NCBI GenBank assembly: GCA_031272035.1
Contig: JAISUO010000086.1
Span: 1-38,968, forward strand
Direction: 5' to 3'
Source: Synergistaceae bacterium
GTDB lineage: Bacteria > Synergistota > Synergistia > Synergistales > Aminobacteriaceae
DNA length: 38,968 bases
Every line of letters starts with the position of its first letter. Within the stretch, counting starts at the first letter, position 1. A model generated the notes under the pieces. That model saw nothing but the letters and a program-made list of their open reading frames with translations, was not told the origin of the DNA and made no database searches. This document shows, one piece after another, positions 31,776-38,968 of the stretch. The translations under genes and the position numbers were made by a program.

Positions 31776-32909
31776 TCAGCCACTCCCCTTTTCCCCTTTC
31801 GTGTCGTCAGGACGACGCCAGTTCACGCTTTCTCCATCGCCCCATACGGACACGCCGTCTCCCCACTGAAACTCGAAGCTTTTTCGTCCCTGCAACAGAC
31901 GCGCCAGTTCCATGCCGCGTTTTCGAGAAAGGGCGTGAAGTCCCAAATATCGTCCCGTTTCTCGAATCAAAAAAACTCTTTCATGAAGGGAAAGCGACGC
32001 GGCCTCCGCCCGGTCCATCGTCCAGAGGGCGTTCTGGCCGGCGGGCGTCCTCGTCGTTTTCAAAAGGAAAGTTGCGCGGCGTTCTTCCTCTTCGCGATAA
32101 TAACGCATTTCTTCCCCAAAGGCCACCAGATGATCAACGGCTCTCTCATTCACACGAGCGGCAATCAGCGGCATGAGTTCATTGCGGATGAAATTGCGCG
32201 TAAAACGGTTATCCCGATTCGTGCTGTCTTCACGCCATTCGATATTGCGAAAGCGCAGGATGGAGCGCAGAAATTCCCGAGAACGGGTCAGGAGAGGCCG
32301 AAAAAAAATCCCGCTTCGTTCGGGAATTCCAACCGCCCCGCGGGCTCCCGTTCCCCGCAGCAGATTGAACAGCACCGTTTCCGCGACATCTTCCCTGTTG
32401 TGCGCCAAAGCGACGCCGAAGGCTCGGCGCTCTCTGGCCAGAGCGCCGAGGAAGTCCCGGCGAATGCGACGGCCACCCGACTCCAGAGATTCTCCCTTTC
32501 GCAGAGATCCGGGAACGTCGACGTGGAGCACACGGCTTTCAATCCCCCACTGTGCGGCCATCCGCTCCACGTAACGGGCATCTTCGAGAGAAATCTCTCC
32601 TCTCATTCCGTGCTCGAGGTGTCCCACAATCAGCGGCCGCGGGCAGAACGTCCGGAACAGCCAGAGCATCGCCATGGAATCGCTTCCTCCCGAAACGCCG
32701 AGGATGATGGGGGCCCGTTTCGCTTCCGCCGTTCCTTCCTCCATCCAGCCCAGACGTTTTCCGGTTTCGAAAAAAAAGGAACTCAGCGCGCTCAGAGAGA
32801 CTTCCCACGGAATCGCGCGGCTGCGTTCTCTTTCGTACTCCTCTTTCGGGAGTCGCTCCACCGCCTGACGATAAAAGGCCCTTGCTTCAGCAGTCTTCAC
32901 GATTTTCAC
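31776..32909 (-). CDS. tilS: tRNA(Ile)-lysidine synthetase
   Basis: The enzyme attaches lysine to C34 of the CAU-anticodon tRNA-Ile, changing its decoding from AUG to AUA. The PP-loop S-G-G-S-D-S is at 73-78 of a 377-residue protein, followed by H-L-E-H-G-M-R-G and H-N-R-E-D-V-A-E-T, both diagnostic of TilS. The N-terminus before the PP-loop is longer than usual by about 45 residues. The C-terminal tRNA-binding domain is short. GTG start with a weak Shine-Dalgarno. It is the first gene of the tilS-hpt-(ftsH) cluster. Confidence 0.93.
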   Translation of the reverse strand: MKIVKTAEARAFYRQAVERLPKEEYERERSRAIPWEVSLSALSSFFFETGKRLGWMEEGTAEAKRAPIILGVSGGSDSMAMLWLFRTFCPRPLIVGHLEHGMRGEISLEDARYVERMAAQWGIESRVLHVDVPGSLRKGESLESGGRRIRRDFLGALARERRAFGVALAHNREDVAETVLFNLLRGTGARGAVGIPERSGIFFRPLLTRSREFLRSILRFRNIEWREDSTNRDNRFTRNFIRNELMPLIAARVNERAVDHLVAFGEEMRYYREEEERRATFLLKTTRTPAGQNALWTMDRAEAASLSLHERVFLIRETGRYLGLHALSRKRGMELARLLQGRKSFEFQWGDGVSVWGDGESVNWRRPDDTKGEKGSG

Positions 32910-32993
32910 CCGATTTTTCCGTCAAATGTCTCAACAGAGCGGCAGTCAAAATAACGGGGCTGCCACACCAGGACAACCCCGCCGAGTTTATGT

Positions 32994-32999
32994 ATTATA
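32994..32999 (-). promoter_or_regulatory. Candidate -10 box for tilS
   Basis: A perfect TATAAT on the minus strand lies about 85 bases before the tilS GTG. The -35 region (CCTGAA-like) is weak. Several CAGGT/TCAGG repeats lie just upstream at 33008-33036. Confidence 0.35.
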
Positions 33000-33139
33000 A
33001 CATGTTTCAGGAGTTTTTCAGGTCAGGTTCTCAGGTTTTATCGACCTCAGACGCTGTCCAGGCATTATTTTCGAACGTATTTTTGCTTCAGAATATATAT
33101 TTTAGAGGATATATTATTATTTTAGAATGAAAAATGCCC

Positions 33140-33145
33140 TATAAT
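33140..33145 (+). promoter_or_regulatory. Candidate -10 box for the SulP transporter
   Basis: A perfect TATAAT lies 35 bases before the ATG at 33181, in a very AT-rich stretch from about 33065. No good -35 stands 16-18 bases upstream. Confidence 0.4.
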
Positions 33146-33180
33146 GAACAGACAGCGTAAAACACGGGGAGCGAAGAACA

Positions 33181-34830
33181 ATGACTGCAGGGTATCTGAT
33201 CAAAAACTACGTTCGGGACATCAAAAGAGAATTCGCGGGGTACAGTGCGGCGAACTTCCGGCAGGACGCCCTTGCCGGCGCTACAGTGGCGGCGGTGGCT
33301 CTGCCCCTGGCGCTGGCTTTCGGAGTGGGAAGCGGCGCGGACGCGGCGGCGGGACTTATATCAGCCATTGTTTCGGCTTTCGTCATCGGAACGCTTTCCG
33401 GAGCGTCCTTTCAGATCTCCGGTCCCACAGGAGCTATGACTGCAATCCTCATTCCCCTGTCCATAAAATTCGGAATTTCCGGTGTTCTGGCCGCGGGATT
33501 TATATCGGGAATTTTGCTGACGGCGGCGGGCCTCTGTAAGGCGGGCAGACTGGTGAATCTCATTCCGGTCTCTGTCATCACCGGCTTTACGTCGGGAATC
33601 GCCATCATCATCGCCCTGGGACAGCTCGAATCTTTCCTGGGGGTTTCATCCCAGGGGTCGGGGACCCTCATTCGGGTATGGAACATCTTTGCCCGGGGAT
33701 TCAACCCCAATCCTTACGCCGTCGCAACGGGACTCGCGGTCATCGGACTCATTCTCCTCTGGCCCGCCAGATGGGCCTCAGTGATTCCGGGCTCGCTGGT
33801 GAGCATCGTTCTTGCCGCAGAGCTTTCCTCCGCTCTGGATCTGCCTCTGGCCACGGTGGGGCAAATTCCGGTAAAACTCATTCATGACGCGCATCTCTCC
33901 TTCGAGACGTTTCATCTGGCGTTTTCCGAGCCCATGCTCCTGGCGGGAACGAGCATCGCCGCTCTGGGGATGGTCGAAAGCCTGCTCTGCGGCGTGGCGG
34001 GAGGCAGGATGAAGGGAGAAAAACTCGACGTGGACAGAGAACTGGTCGCTCAGGGCATCGGCAATATGCTGCTCCCCTTTCTGGGCGGCGTTCCCGCTAC
34101 GGCGGCCATCGCCCGCTCCAGCGTCGCCATCCGCTCCGGCGGCAGAACCCGAATGACCGGAGCTGTGCAGGGAGCCATTCTTCTGCTTTCGATGTTCCTG
34201 CTGGCGCCTTTCATGTCAAAGATACCTCTGGCGGCCCTCGCCGGAGTGCTGATGGTCACCGCGTGGCGCATGAATGAATGGCATACCATTCGATATATTT
34301 TTGCTCGAAAGTTCCGCATGGCCGAACTGAAATTTCTCATCACACTGAGCGCAACCGTCTTTTTTGACCTGACCGTCGCCATCGCGGCGGGGGTTTTCTT
34401 TGCCATCGCCGTCTTTGTTTTTAACGTCGCCAATCTTGTAATCACCGTTCACGAAGCGGATTCCCGTCTTTTCCCGGCAGGGAGCGGAGATAAGGAACAC
34501 GCCCGGATCGTTTCCGTGACCGGCCCCATGTTTTTCGCCGCCATGGAGCGTTTCGAGACCGCTGTCCATCAGATAAAGGCCGATATACTGGTTTTCTCCA
34601 TGGGAGGCGTTCCCTATATCGATGCCTCCGGTGCACATCAGTTGCGAAATTTCTGCAAAGCGCGCAAAGACCGGGGAGAAACCATTTTGTTTGCGTCGCT
34701 TCATCCAGGAGTGAAAGAATTTCTGGACCAGGCGGGCATCGTGGAAATCGTGGGCAGAGACGCGTTTTTCGACAGCGTCCCCGCCGCACTGGGTTCGGTT
34801 GGTAAAAAAACGGAGCTTTCTTCTGACTGA
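33181..34830 (+). CDS. SulP family anion transporter with STAS domain
   Basis: This 549-residue SLC26/SulP transporter takes up sulfate, bicarbonate or a related anion. The N-terminal 400 residues are strongly hydrophobic, with the family's alternating glycine-rich helices and the S-G-P-T-G-A motif in helix 3. The cytoplasmic C-terminal STAS domain carries D-A-S-G near residue 480. In anti-sigma-antagonist relatives that motif includes the phosphorylated serine. ATG start with GGGGAG nine bases upstream. It stands alone, divergent from tilS, so the substrate cannot be told from context. Confidence 0.93.
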   Translation: MTAGYLIKNYVRDIKREFAGYSAANFRQDALAGATVAAVALPLALAFGVGSGADAAAGLISAIVSAFVIGTLSGASFQISGPTGAMTAILIPLSIKFGISGVLAAGFISGILLTAAGLCKAGRLVNLIPVSVITGFTSGIAIIIALGQLESFLGVSSQGSGTLIRVWNIFARGFNPNPYAVATGLAVIGLILLWPARWASVIPGSLVSIVLAAELSSALDLPLATVGQIPVKLIHDAHLSFETFHLAFSEPMLLAGTSIAALGMVESLLCGVAGGRMKGEKLDVDRELVAQGIGNMLLPFLGGVPATAAIARSSVAIRSGGRTRMTGAVQGAILLLSMFLLAPFMSKIPLAALAGVLMVTAWRMNEWHTIRYIFARKFRMAELKFLITLSATVFFDLTVAIAAGVFFAIAVFVFNVANLVITVHEADSRLFPAGSGDKEHARIVSVTGPMFFAAMERFETAVHQIKADILVFSMGGVPYIDASGAHQLRNFCKARKDRGETILFASLHPGVKEFLDQAGIVEIVGRDAFFDSVPAALGSVGKKTELSSD

Positions 34831-34862
34831 AAAAACTGATAAAAGAAGCTGATATTTGAATA

Positions 34863-34898
34863 TCGCCGGTTTCAGCTTCATAAGCGACGAACCGGCGA
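34863..34898. terminator. Hairpin between convergent sulP and slt genes
   Basis: TCGCCGGTT (34863-34871) and AACCGGCGA (34890-34898) form a perfect nine-pair stem with an 18-base loop, midway between two convergent stop codons. Neither side has a real T-tract, so termination may be inefficient or need Rho. Confidence 0.5.
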
Positions 34899-34927
34899 AA
34901 TCAGCGTCATTTGCTTGCAAACGGGCA

Positions 34928-37012
34928 TCAGTCGGAGCTTTCTCCCTCCAGGTTTTCGGAAGGGAGCGTTTCGTCCTCCGCGGGGGATATTTTCACTTTG
35001 GCGACGCCGGTTTTCCGCTCTCCATAAAGCATCCGGTAAACCGCAAGATTGCCGGAAACTTTTTGAACGTAATCGCAGGTCTCATCAAAACGCACCCGCT
35101 CGATCCATTGATCGGGCTTCAGATTCTGCCCTCCGTCGGCCAGCCATTTCCTGGCGTTGCCGGAGCCGGCGTTATAGGCCGCCATGATCCAGTCCTCCCG
35201 GTCGAAAGACCTGCGAAGGCGCGCAAGATGCGACGTTCCCATGGTGATATTGTCCTTCACATCGGTGATGTTGTACTGTTTGAGCCCGATATGTTTCGCC
35301 TCGTCCTTTGCCGTTCCCGGCATCAGCTGCATCAGCCCCGAAGCTCCGGCCCAGCTCACCGCTTCAGGGCGGAAGGCGCTTTCCTGGCGCATGATCGACC
35401 AGACAAAATTGTCCTCGACGCCGTACGTTTCGCAGGCTTCATCCACCTGCTTTTTAAAGGGACGGGGATAGAGACACTCCAGTCCTCTGCGATACAGCTT
35501 CGTCCCCGTTCCAAACCAGCGCGACAGGAGACGGGCCTGCGTGTAGGAGCCATCCGTCTCTCCCAGCCACTCGGACAGCGCGATCGAGCGGTAAAGTTCT
35601 TTCGCGCTGGCGCCGGGGCGCTGCATTTTCAGCTTCGCGTAGTAGATAAAACCCCATTCCTCCAGAATACCGGGTTTGGAAGCCAGAGCCGGAGGATCTC
35701 CCGGCAGCAGGGTTATCGCGCCGGGACGGGCCCAAAAGGCATAAGAAGAAAGCGGATGATCCTGAATCAGCGTGTTCAGCGTTTTTTCCGCCTCATTATG
35801 CCGTCCCGCGGCCTTTTGGAGCGCGGCCGTCCAGTAGAGTACGCGAGGTCTCCAGGAAGCGTTCAGTCCGGGCGACGCGAGCTGTTTCCAGTACCAGAGG
35901 GCTTCTTTGTGGTTTTTCGCGCTCCAGGACTCCCAGCCTCTTTTCCAGAGAATTTTCAGAGCGTTCGGAGAGTCCGGCCAGACGCTCACAAGATCGTTTT
36001 CGAGTTTTTTCGCCTCTTCCGCCTCGACCAGGCCCGCGAGAGCGAACATCGCCCGTGCCTGAACCTTGCCCTTTCGTTCTTTGATAATTTTACGAAGCGT
36101 CGCGATGGCATTCGCCTTTTCGGCCCTGCCGGCAAGCGTCGCGATGCGGCGAACGGAGGATTCCGCCCAGCCGTTGCCCCGCAGAGCCAGGTTTCCCCAG
36201 AGGTTCAGGGCCTCCGCGTACCGCTTCATCTGATAAAGGGCAAAGGCCCGATAATAGGTGGCTTTTCTCCAGCCGGGCGACTTTTGCGGAACTTCGCTCA
36301 AAAGGTTAAAAGCTGTCTTATAATCATTTTTCAGGTACGCATAGTGCCCCAGAGCCAGATTTTCCGCCGCGGACCAGGGTTTGGGGCGCGCCGCCAGCAA
36401 ATCCCGGCCGGCTTTATTTGTGGGCTGAAGCTCCAAAAGTTTCAGCGCGTTGGCTCTCTGATCGCCAGGAAGCTCGATCATTCGAGTCAGGGTGAAAATT
36501 TTGCGTTCGTTGCTGTCCGCCGCCGTCAACATCCTGTTCAGCGCCTTCTTCGTGTCTTCGGGCCGTTCGTTTCCCAAAAGACGAACCTGAGCCCAGGCCG
36601 CATAGTAACGCAGTTCCGCCGGAGCGTTTTTCTCCAGGCGGTCGGCCACCTTCAGAGCTTCCGGAATTCTTTTCTGGTTTTCATATCCCAAAAGCAGCGT
36701 CATATTGGCATAGGGACTCACTTCAGCAGGAAACGAAGCCCCCTGACGCTCCAGAATTTCTACGGCTTCATTCCATCGATTTTGTATCCGCAGAGCGTTG
36801 GCCATAAGGGAATGATCTTTCGGCGTAAGCTTTTTCCCGGAACGATACACCTCGTCCATCGCCGCCCAGGATCGTTTCCGAAAAAGTTCGGACAGGGAAA
36901 TTTCTCCGGCCCGGGCAGGACCGCCGTACAAAAGCGCCAGCAGCAGGAACAGGACTTCGACCATCAACTGCGCATATCGACGCAACACGCTTTTCTTCCT
37001 GTTTTCTTTCAT
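34928..37012 (-). CDS. slt: Soluble lytic murein transglycosylase (Slt70-like)
   Basis: This periplasmic enzyme cleaves peptidoglycan glycan strands to 1,6-anhydro products. It has 694 residues from the chosen ATG. A signal peptide ends near A-R-A-G. A long alpha-helical superhelix of TPR-like repeats fills residues 40-500. The catalytic domain has glutamate E544 in M-R-Q-E-S-A-F, then G-A-S-G-L-M-Q-L-M-P-G-T-A and A-A-Y-N-A-G-S-G-N. The start is ATG at 37012 with GGGGAG about ten bases upstream. A longer frame from 37060 adds 16 residues before the signal peptide and is unlikely. It lies 60 bases downstream of ispE. Confidence 0.92.
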   Translation of the reverse strand: MKENRKKSVLRRYAQLMVEVLFLLLALLYGGPARAGEISLSELFRKRSWAAMDEVYRSGKKLTPKDHSLMANALRIQNRWNEAVEILERQGASFPAEVSPYANMTLLLGYENQKRIPEALKVADRLEKNAPAELRYYAAWAQVRLLGNERPEDTKKALNRMLTAADSNERKIFTLTRMIELPGDQRANALKLLELQPTNKAGRDLLAARPKPWSAAENLALGHYAYLKNDYKTAFNLLSEVPQKSPGWRKATYYRAFALYQMKRYAEALNLWGNLALRGNGWAESSVRRIATLAGRAEKANAIATLRKIIKERKGKVQARAMFALAGLVEAEEAKKLENDLVSVWPDSPNALKILWKRGWESWSAKNHKEALWYWKQLASPGLNASWRPRVLYWTAALQKAAGRHNEAEKTLNTLIQDHPLSSYAFWARPGAITLLPGDPPALASKPGILEEWGFIYYAKLKMQRPGASAKELYRSIALSEWLGETDGSYTQARLLSRWFGTGTKLYRRGLECLYPRPFKKQVDEACETYGVEDNFVWSIMRQESAFRPEAVSWAGASGLMQLMPGTAKDEAKHIGLKQYNITDVKDNITMGTSHLARLRRSFDREDWIMAAYNAGSGNARKWLADGGQNLKPDQWIERVRFDETCDYVQKVSGNLAVYRMLYGERKTGVAKVKISPAEDETLPSENLEGESSD

Positions 37013-37072
37013 TGTAAATCTTCTCCCCGGCAACGATGATGATTCTGCACACTGGAGCACAGAGACTTCATT

Positions 37073-37963
37073 TTACCTTATCTCGACGGAGAATACCCGC
37101 TGTACCCGGCGAGGCCACGGGGAACGCAAAGGAGATGGAGCATCGTAGAAGAGCGCAAAGGCGGCTCCTCCGCTGCCGGTAATCCCCCAGGCGCAACTGC
37201 CGGATTTTTCAAGTACAGAAAAAATTTCTTTATACTCCGGAAATTTTTCCAGGAGCTCTGGAGCGAAGTCATTCGGCAAAAAACCGATCGGTTCGCGATG
37301 TCTCAGTCTCCGGAGCAGCATGCGGGATTCCTCCTGAGCCGCAGCCTCGTCCAGGGGATAACGGTTTTTGTACCAGTGGTCCAGACGGGCATAAGCGTTT
37401 TCCGTGCCCACGCTCCAGTCCGGGAATACCACCCATACATGTAAAGCGACAGGGTCGAGGGGTTTCAGCTCCTCCCCCGCTCCCGAAACCCGCGCCAGAG
37501 AGACGCCGGAAAATAAAAACGGGACATCAGCCCCTGTTTTCAGGGCGATTTCCCTCCACAGGCGATCATCGTCGACAATTCCGCACAGCCAGCGCAACAT
37601 CGCAGCGCCGTTGCCGCTGCCTGCTCCCAGTCCCGACCCCGGAGGCAGGGTTTTCGATATTTCCACCTCCAGAAACGGGACGTCAACCCCGGCCTCGCGA
37701 GCGAGCCGCAGAGCCCGTGTCACAATATTTTCTCCCTCAATCTCCATTCCCCGGACGGAAATTTTGTCCGAATCGCCCTCTGAAGCCGGAGAAATCGAAA
37801 GCATTTCCGCGGAAGGAAGCCGCAAAAACAGCGACAGAATATTGTGATATCCATCGGGACGCAGAGACGTCACCCGCAGAGAAAGGTTGATTTTTGCTCC
37901 ACAGGGCTGCAGGAAGCGCACAGGCTTGTACAACAGGGAAATTCCCTTCTGATAATTTTCCAT
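37073..37963 (-). CDS. ispE: 4-diphosphocytidyl-2-C-methyl-D-erythritol kinase
   Basis: This GHMP-family kinase acts in the non-mevalonate isoprenoid pathway. The protein has 296 residues. Catalytic K24 lies in C-G-A-K-I-N-L and D146 in T-G-A-D-V-P-F. The ATP loop L-P-P-G-S-G-L-G-A-G-S-G-N is at about 106-118. The ATG at 37963 has no close Shine-Dalgarno, but it overlaps the stop of a seven-codon reading frame (TAATG). A TTG at 37933 with AAGGGA nine bases upstream gives an alternative start that still keeps the whole fold. Confidence 0.94.
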   Translation of the reverse strand: MENYQKGISLLYKPVRFLQPCGAKINLSLRVTSLRPDGYHNILSLFLRLPSAEMLSISPASEGDSDKISVRGMEIEGENIVTRALRLAREAGVDVPFLEVEISKTLPPGSGLGAGSGNGAAMLRWLCGIVDDDRLWREIALKTGADVPFLFSGVSLARVSGAGEELKPLDPVALHVWVVFPDWSVGTENAYARLDHWYKNRYPLDEAAAQEESRMLLRRLRHREPIGFLPNDFAPELLEKFPEYKEIFSVLEKSGSCAWGITGSGGAAFALFYDAPSPLRSPWPRRVQRVFSVEIR

Positions 37964-38224
37964 TAACAGTTCATTTTTCCTTTCATGAACATAAACAACT
38001 CATGAACGCAAACAACGCCATCGAAGGCGACAGCTCTTCTTTTGAAAATGATACCAGATAATGGCAGTTATAAAATTGCCCCCCGGTCCTGCTGAGGGGC
38101 ATGAATGCGACATGCATCCGTACCGATATTGGGAGTGATTCAGAACGCGCTGCCCGTCCTTCCGCGCATGGCGACAGCCTCCGACGTTATATCCGGCTCC
38201 CGCACCTTTTTCGCTTTTTCGGCG
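37964..38224 (-). other. Intergenic region between the family 5 binding protein and ispE
   Basis: No gene is supported in 261 bases. GCCCC (38078-38082) and GGGGC (38096-38100) can pair and are followed on the minus strand by AATTTTAT, a weak terminator for the binding-protein gene. TGGTATCAT on the minus strand, with its -10 at 38048-38053, is a possible extended -10 promoter for ispE. Confidence 0.35.
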
Positions 38225-38968
38225 TCATTCTTCGAAATAGATGGTGTGGAAAGTATGCACTTCCGTCGGACTCGGGACGAAACCTTTGACGTAACTCTGC
38301 GCTCCGGCGATCGATTCATCGTTTTGCAGATAAATCAAAGGAATCTTTTCATTTACATAAAGCTGCATTTTCCTGTAATTTTCTCCACGCTCCGGTCCCT
38401 CGGGAAGGCTTCGGCCTTTAACGAGAAACGCGTCCATTTCCGAATCATGGAAAAGCGAATAGTTAGTGCTCCCCACCGACTCCAGTATATTTGAAGTGGA
38501 GTAATCGGGGTCTGGAACGACTGAAACCTTCCCCAAAATAAACAGGTCATGAGTTCCTGCTCTCAGGCCATTAAGGAATGCGCCCCATTCCAAAACCCTG
38601 ATTTCGGCGCTGATTCCGATGTCGGCGAACTGAGCCTGAATGATCTGCGCCATATCGATGCGTTCCTTACGTTCATTCACCCAAATTTCGAGTTTCAGGT
38701 CTTTCACTCCGGCTTCGTCTAAAAGTTTTTTCGCAAGTTCGACATCCTGTTTGTGGGGCTCGACTTCTCCATTGATGGAATAACGCACTCCTGGAGGGAT
38801 AATAGAGTTGGGAACCATCCCCACTCCGCGCCAGACGACTTTTTGAATGCTTACGGTATCAAGGGCGGCGAGAAGCGCCTTCCGGACACGGAGGTCATCG
38901 AAGGGTTTCTTTTGGCAGTTGATCCCCATGTAGGTCACGGAGTTTTGGGGTACGCGATAAAGCGTAAG
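38225..38968 (-). CDS. C-terminal part of a peptide/opine-type ABC solute-binding protein (family 5)
   Basis: The frame is open to the window edge, so the N-terminus is missing. The 247 residues seen are the C-terminal half of a family 5 (DppA/OppA-like) binding protein. Recognisable parts are the P-F-D-D-L-R-V-R-K-A-L segment, the I-P-P-G-V loop, the L-L-D-E-A-G helix and the Q-A-Q-F-A-D-I-G-I region. The end, I-P-L-I-Y-L-Q-N-D, matches the conserved final strand. It should deliver peptides or related solutes to a DppBCDF-type importer, whose genes are not in view. Confidence 0.9.
   Translation of the reverse strand, partial: LTLYRVPQNSVTYMGINCQKKPFDDLRVRKALLAALDTVSIQKVVWRGVGMVPNSIIPPGVRYSINGEVEPHKQDVELAKKLLDEAGVKDLKLEIWVNERKERIDMAQIIQAQFADIGISAEIRVLEWGAFLNGLRAGTHDLFILGKVSVVPDPDYSTSNILESVGSTNYSLFHDSEMDAFLVKGRSLPEGPERGENYRKMQLYVNEKIPLIYLQNDESIAGAQSYVKGFVPSPTEVHTFHTIYFEE

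Noticed and set aside
34856-37039. 727-codon open frame antisense to slt
   Set aside because: Shadow of a gene with an unambiguous transglycosylase domain.
38101-38224. Short basic reading frame overlapping the stop of the family 5 binding protein
   Set aside because: The ATGA overlap gives only 13 codons and resembles no known peptide.

Overview
The window looks like chromosomal DNA of an anaerobic, diderm bacterium of moderately high GC. Gene content and style fit the phylum Synergistota best, but this is an inference from reading, not a search. The supporting features are an adenosylcobalamin-dependent ribonucleotide reductase as the only RNR seen, the non-mevalonate kinase IspE, a periplasmic Slt-type transglycosylase, a tilS-hpt-ftsH cluster, many TTG and GTG starts behind strong Shine-Dalgarno sites, and binding-protein-dependent transport. 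No tRNA, rRNA, IS element, prophage or CRISPR array was seen.

Left part (1-13.4 kb, all minus strand). A lactate-racemase-like nickel-pincer enzyme is followed by a beta-lactamase-fold serine hydrolase. Upstream lies a coupled gene pair: a degenerate SbcD/YhaO-like protein that has lost its nuclease motifs, and a large SbcC/YhaN-like ATPase with an internal transmembrane hairpin. Next come NrdJ with a good terminator, and a Lon-family protease plus endonuclease III operon. The Lon-family gene is cut in two by an in-frame TAG inside its protease domain.

Middle part (13.4-22.4 kb). A small membrane protein and the nickel regulator NikR read rightwards and meet, at a bidirectional terminator, a leftward operon. 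That operon encodes a sugar ABC importer (binding protein, two permeases), a PfkB-family 2-keto-3-deoxygluconate-type kinase and 6-phosphogluconate dehydrogenase. The matching transport ATPase is divergent from the binding protein.

Sensor region (21.5-27.3 kb). A 1589-residue hybrid histidine kinase (periplasmic propeller, membrane segment, GAF-like region, kinase, receiver, HPt) is followed by a sugar-binding lipoprotein that has no permease of its own. Exactly twelve copies of a pentanucleotide (CCTGT on the plus strand) lie between them, just upstream of the lipoprotein start codon. An upstream ATG with its own Shine-Dalgarno reads through the repeat, so repeat number decides whether it is in frame with the lipoprotein. 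This is a candidate phase-variable sensor and the most interesting signal in the window.

Right part (27.5-39 kb). A Ste24-type M48 protease converges on ftsH, hpt and tilS. A SulP anion transporter converges on a lytic transglycosylase and ispE. The window ends inside a peptide-type (family 5) solute-binding protein gene.

No gene-free stretch exceeds about 280 bases.
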